A stretch of 64,000 nucleotides of DNA from contig NC_022567.1 in assembly GCF_000478885.1 (NCBI RefSeq), positions 1,736,001 through 1,800,000 on the forward strand, given 5' to 3'. Positions 61,589 to 64,000 of this stretch are shown piece after piece. Under the pieces are notes generated by a model. That model was not told the DNA's origin. It ran no database searches and worked only from the letters and a program-made list of their open reading frames with translations. The translations under genes and the position numbers were made by a program. The stretch comes from Adlercreutzia equolifaciens DSM 19450 (GTDB taxonomy: Bacteria > Actinomycetota > Coriobacteriia > Coriobacteriales > Eggerthellaceae). Numbering within the stretch: the stretch's first letter is position 1; each line of letters begins with the position of its first letter.

Positions 61589-61616
61589 AAGGGCCCGGGA
61601 TTGCCCCCGGGCCCTT
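61589..61616 (-). terminator. Terminator of cspA (bidirectional position)
   Basis: AAGGGCCCGGG and CCCGGGCCCTT form a perfect 11-bp stem with a six-base loop. On the minus strand TTTTT follows, so it ends cspA. It also lies 7 bp past the convergent methyltransferase stop. Confidence 0.92.
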
Positions 61617-61639
61617 GGCGTCATGTCAGTTTCTAAAAG

Positions 61640-61843
61640 TTAGATACGTTCCACGTTGCTCGCCTGCAGCTTGCCGTTCTGGCCCTCGGTCACCTCGAAG
61701 GTAACGGCATCGCCCTCGTTGAGGGTCTTGAAGCCCGACATCTTGATCTCGGAGAAGTGGACGAAGAGATCCTCGCCGTCATTCTGGGAGATGAAGCCGT
61801 AGCCCTTCTCGGGGTTGAACCACTTGACAGTGCCTTCCGCCAT
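61640..61843 (-). CDS. cspA: Cold-shock protein
   Basis: 67-residue OB-fold RNA chaperone. RNP1 is KGYGFI and RNP2 is [27 protein letters not shown] and GPQA-type end QASNVERI complete the family. It has an AGAGGAAAG site, a structured leader of about 75 nt and its own terminator, so it is a monocistronic unit. It may or may not be cold-induced. Confidence 0.96.
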   Translation of the reverse strand: MAEGTVKWFNPEKGYGFISQNDGEDLFVHFSEIKMSGFKTLNEGDAVTFEVTEGQNGKLQASNVERI

Positions 61844-61860
61844 GATACTTTCCTCTTTCC

Positions 61861-61953
61861 TCCCGCTCGTCTGACGAGCGGGTATAGCAATACGGGCGCG
61901 AAGCCCAGCTCCCTTTTGGGAGCGCGCTATAACTATACGCTAACTTCGGCCAA
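61861..61953 (-). promoter_or_regulatory. cspA promoter and two-hairpin leader
   Basis: On the minus strand TTGGCC (61948-61953) and TATAGC (61926-61931) are 16 bp apart. The leader holds GCTCCC-TTTT-GGGAGC (61908-61923) and CCCGCTCGT-CTG-ACGAGCGGG (61862-61882), two perfect hairpins. The second abuts the ribosome site. Confidence 0.55.
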
Positions 61954-61967
61954 TTTCCTCGGGGAAT

Positions 61968-62381
61968 TTACGCTTCTCCATCACTTGCGGTCATAAGCGC
62001 CTCCAGAGCCTCGTCGCTGACGGGGTCGGATCCCAGCTCATGCCCGAAGGCGGCGGCAACAGCGCGACCCTGGGCGCGTCGCAGCTCGGCCATATCCGCA
62101 CGTCCCGCCTCACCGTGGTAGCGGCCGGAGAGCATGAGGCTGCGGGCAATATACTCCGTAAGGTGCGGGTCGACCCCCGACACCTGCAGCACCGAGGCCA
62201 GCGATTCGGGCGCGAGGGAGAGCAGCGCCTCGCCATCCAGATCGGTGGCATCGCCCAGGGCCATATCGAGGGCCCGGGCGGCTCCGTCCGGATCCTCCTC
62301 GCCGGCCGCCCGCTCCATGGAGCGCCGAATGGCCCCCAGAAGCTGAGCGATGATGCGCATCAGATAGTCTTGCTCGAACAC
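61968..62381 (-). CDS. DUF6483-like protein
   Basis: 137 residues from the GTG at 62381, chosen for GGAGGA just before it and because it gives the family start VFEQDYLMRIIAQLLGAIRR. The rest is helical (DMALGDATDLDGEALL, then LTEYIARSLMLSGRYHGEAG). No function is known for the family. It is separated from ruvB by the REP pair but is on the same strand and probably in the same transcript. Confidence 0.75.
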   Translation of the reverse strand: MFEQDYLMRIIAQLLGAIRRSMERAAGEEDPDGAARALDMALGDATDLDGEALLSLAPESLASVLQVSGVDPHLTEYIARSLMLSGRYHGEAGRADMAELRRAQGRAVAAAFGHELGSDPVSDEALEALMTASDGEA

Positions 62382-62400
62382 CGTTGTTCCTCCAATCCCT

Positions 62401-62477
62401 CCGTAGGGACAGACCTTGGTCTGCCCTCCCGACAGCGTCAACGCCGCGGAAAGGGGCGACCAAGGTCGCCCCTACGG
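62401..62477. repeat. REP-type palindromic pair upstream of the DUF6483 gene
   Basis: Unit 1 (62401-62427, plus): CCGT then AGGGACAGACC-TT-GGTCTGCCCT. Unit 2 (62452-62477, minus): AGGGGCGACC-AA-GGTCGCCCCT then ACGG. The CCGTAGGG and CCCTACGG ends pair, making a compound hairpin of 77 nt. It lies between ruvB and the DUF6483 gene and is the same unit as in the DUF1385 gene. Confidence 0.9.
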
Positions 62478-62510
62478 AAACGACGACAGTCGAAATTGCC
62501 TCAGCTACGG

Positions 62511-63599
62511 CTAGCATCCCTCCGGCGGCACGAGGCCCAAATGCTCCCAAGCGCCGGCGGTGGCCTGACGGCCCTTAGGGGTGCGCATCATGAGGCCCTG
62601 TTGCATGAGGAAGGGCTCGTACACATCCTCCACCGTGTCGGGATCCTCCGCCAGCGCCGACGCCAGCGTGGTCAGGCCCACCGGACGGCCGCCGAACTGC
62701 ACGCAAAGCACTTCCAAAAGGCGGTTGTCCACGGCATCGAGCCCCAGATGATCCACCTCGAAGAACGTGAGCGCCTCGGCGGCCACGTCCTCGGTAATGG
62801 CACCGTCGCCGCGCACCTGGGCCCAGTCGCGCACGCGCTTCAGCAGGCGGTTGGCCAGACGCGGGGTGCCCCGGGAGCGACGGGCGATCTCAAGCGCGCC
62901 CTCCTCGTCGATGGCCACGTTCAGAATGGAAGCCGAGCGGCACACGATGAGGGAGAGCTCCTCGGGCGTGTAGTACTGCAGGCGGAAGGCCACGCCGAAG
63001 CGATCGCGCAGAGGGCCGGTGAGCAGGCCCGTGCGCGTCGTGGCGCCGATGAGCGTGAAGCGCGGCAGATCGAGCCGGATGGAGCGGGCCGCCGGGCCCT
63101 TGCCCACAACGATGTCCAGCACGAAATCCTCTAGCGCCGGGTACAGCACCTCTTCCACCATGCGGTTCAGACGATGGATCTCGTCGATGAACAGCACATC
63201 GCCCTCTTCGAGGTTGGTGAGAATGGCCGCCAAGTCCCCTGTGCGGGCGATGGCCGGCCCCGAGGTGGTGCGGATGGAGGCGCCAAGCTCGTTGGCCACC
63301 ACCGTGGCGAGCGTGGTCTTTCCCAGCCCCGGAGGGCCCGAGAACAGGATATGATCCGCCGGCTCGCCGCGCCCCTGGGCCGCCGCGATCATGATGCCGA
63401 GGGATTCCTTCACCTTCGTCTGGCCCAGATAGTCGTCGAGCCTTTTGGGGCGCAGGGAGAAATCCAGCTCCAGGTCGTCCTCGGTGAGCGTCGGGGCCAC
63501 CGCGCGCTCGCGCCCCGGCGCCGACGCCGAGCCCTGCGCGCCCGTGCTGTCCCGTGCGGCCTCGAACACCATGCCCTCTATGTCCAGATCGAATGCCAT
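62511..63599 (-). CDS. ruvB: Holliday junction branch migration helicase RuvB
   Basis: Hexameric AAA+ motor that with RuvA moves Holliday junctions. Walker A is GPPGLGKT at 88-95, Walker B/DEIH follows in [10 protein letters not shown], with sensor 1 GATTRTG, the Arg finger in PLRDRFG, and the C-terminal winged helix with [11 protein letters not shown]. The first ~45 residues are longer than in E. coli. It has a GGAAG site and follows ruvA by 6 bp. Confidence 0.97.
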   Translation of the reverse strand: MAFDLDIEGMVFEAARDSTGAQGSASAPGRERAVAPTLTEDDLELDFSLRPKRLDDYLGQTKVKESLGIMIAAAQGRGEPADHILFSGPPGLGKTTLATVVANELGASIRTTSGPAIARTGDLAAILTNLEEGDVLFIDEIHRLNRMVEEVLYPALEDFVLDIVVGKGPAARSIRLDLPRFTLIGATTRTGLLTGPLRDRFGVAFRLQYYTPEELSLIVCRSASILNVAIDEEGALEIARRSRGTPRLANRLLKRVRDWAQVRGDGAITEDVAAEALTFFEVDHLGLDAVDNRLLEVLCVQFGGRPVGLTTLASALAEDPDTVEDVYEPFLMQQGLMMRTPKGRQATAGAWEHLGLVPPEGC

Positions 63600-63605
63600 G
63601 ACTTC

Positions 63606-64000
63606 CTATCGACTTCCCAAACGTTTCAGGGCATATTGTAGCAGCGCGCCCTCGCTCGCGCCCTCGGGAGCCCCCTTCAGGGCGACCTCGGCTTCGGCGG
63701 AAGTGAAGCCCATGGAGAGAAGCGCCTCGGTAGCCCCCTGCACCGCCGCACTGCGCGCGGGTTCGGACGCGCCCTGGCTGAACAGCGATTCCATGCCCGC
63801 TTCCAACGTGCCCTTCAGCTCCAGGATGATGCGCTCGGCGGTCTTCTTCCCCACGCCGGGGATGTGGGACACCCGCGCGATGTCCTGGGAGGCGATAGCG
63901 TCGGCGAGCTCGGCCGGCGAGAACGTGGAAAGGGCCGCCAGGGCCATCTTCGGCCCCACTTTCGACACGCCGATGAGCTTTTCGAACAGCACTTTCTCTT
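63606..64000 (-). CDS. ruvA: Holliday junction binding protein RuvA (5' end outside window)
   Basis: Partial: the frame is open to the right edge and about 131 residues are visible. The helix-hairpin-helix DNA-binding motifs are LIGVSKVGPKMALAALSTFS and SHIPGVGKKTAERIILEL. The flexible linker with SQGASEPARSA and the C-terminal RuvB-binding domain ALLSMGFTSAEAEVAL follow. The N-terminal OB domain is beyond the window. Confidence 0.94.
   Translation of the reverse strand, partial: EKVLFEKLIGVSKVGPKMALAALSTFSPAELADAIASQDIARVSHIPGVGKKTAERIILELKGTLEAGMESLFSQGASEPARSAAVQGATEALLSMGFTSAEAEVALKGAPEGASEGALLQYALKRLGSR

Overview
The window looks like a chromosomal segment from a high-GC, Gram-positive gut anaerobe of the Coriobacteriia, most probably Eggerthellaceae (Eggerthella, Gordonibacter, Adlercreutzia or a relative). 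The evidence is the coding GC, the frequent GTG and TTG starts behind strong Shine-Dalgarno sequences, a fused HisZ-HisG protein, an archaeal-type topoisomerase I, a PSP1/RicT protein, a class I two-subunit fumarase and a bile salt hydrolase-like enzyme. Genus and species are inference. Almost all of the DNA is ordinary core genome, mostly on the minus strand. No prophage, CRISPR array or complete insertion sequence was seen.

Layout: 1-1.9 kb, a partial nuclease-fold gene with minisatellites and an AT-rich repeat zone; 1.9-7.9 kb, an aldolase-rho-sppA-metG operon; 8.2-10.2 kb, a divergent LysR/EamA exporter pair; 10.3-13.5 kb, hisI, a small HTH gene, a HigBA-like toxin-antitoxin pair and a low-GC lipoprotein; 13.6-21 kb, the histidine operon hisZG-D-C-B-H-A-F; 21-23 kb, larB/larC and a MerR gene; 23.5-26.7 kb, rdgB, murI and an L,D-transpeptidase; 27-31.3 kb, ssrA (tmRNA), bile salt hydrolase, smpB and an M42 peptidase; 31.7-35.4 kb, tRNA-Thr, pyrE and an SOS-box-controlled radical SAM/DUF4130 pair; 35.4-45.6 kb, two DegV proteins, a glycyl-radical-activase-like protein, pncB, ricT, holB, tmk and malic enzyme; 46-50.4 kb, fumarase and topoisomerase; 50.8-54.9 kb, membrane and hypothetical proteins and regulators; 55-58.4 kb, a polar amino-acid ABC transporter; 58.5-64 kb, DUF1385, thyX, a methyltransferase, cspA, DUF6483, ruvB and ruvA.

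The most unusual material is non-coding. Two copies of one structured element (14372-14507 and 37470-37567) keep identical internal-loop strands while both flanking stems change sequence, and a third site looks like a deletion product of the same element. A REP-type palindrome occurs as a pair between genes and again in frame inside the DUF1385 gene. A 198-bp imperfect palindrome separates fumarase from topA. An AT-rich repeat word (TTGGAAAATGTG plus a T-run) recurs in two intergenic zones. The best candidate for a poorly described functional system is the radical SAM plus DUF4130 gene pair behind a LexA-like box: its family is known by name, but its chemistry is not established, and here the partner protein carries a four-cysteine cluster.
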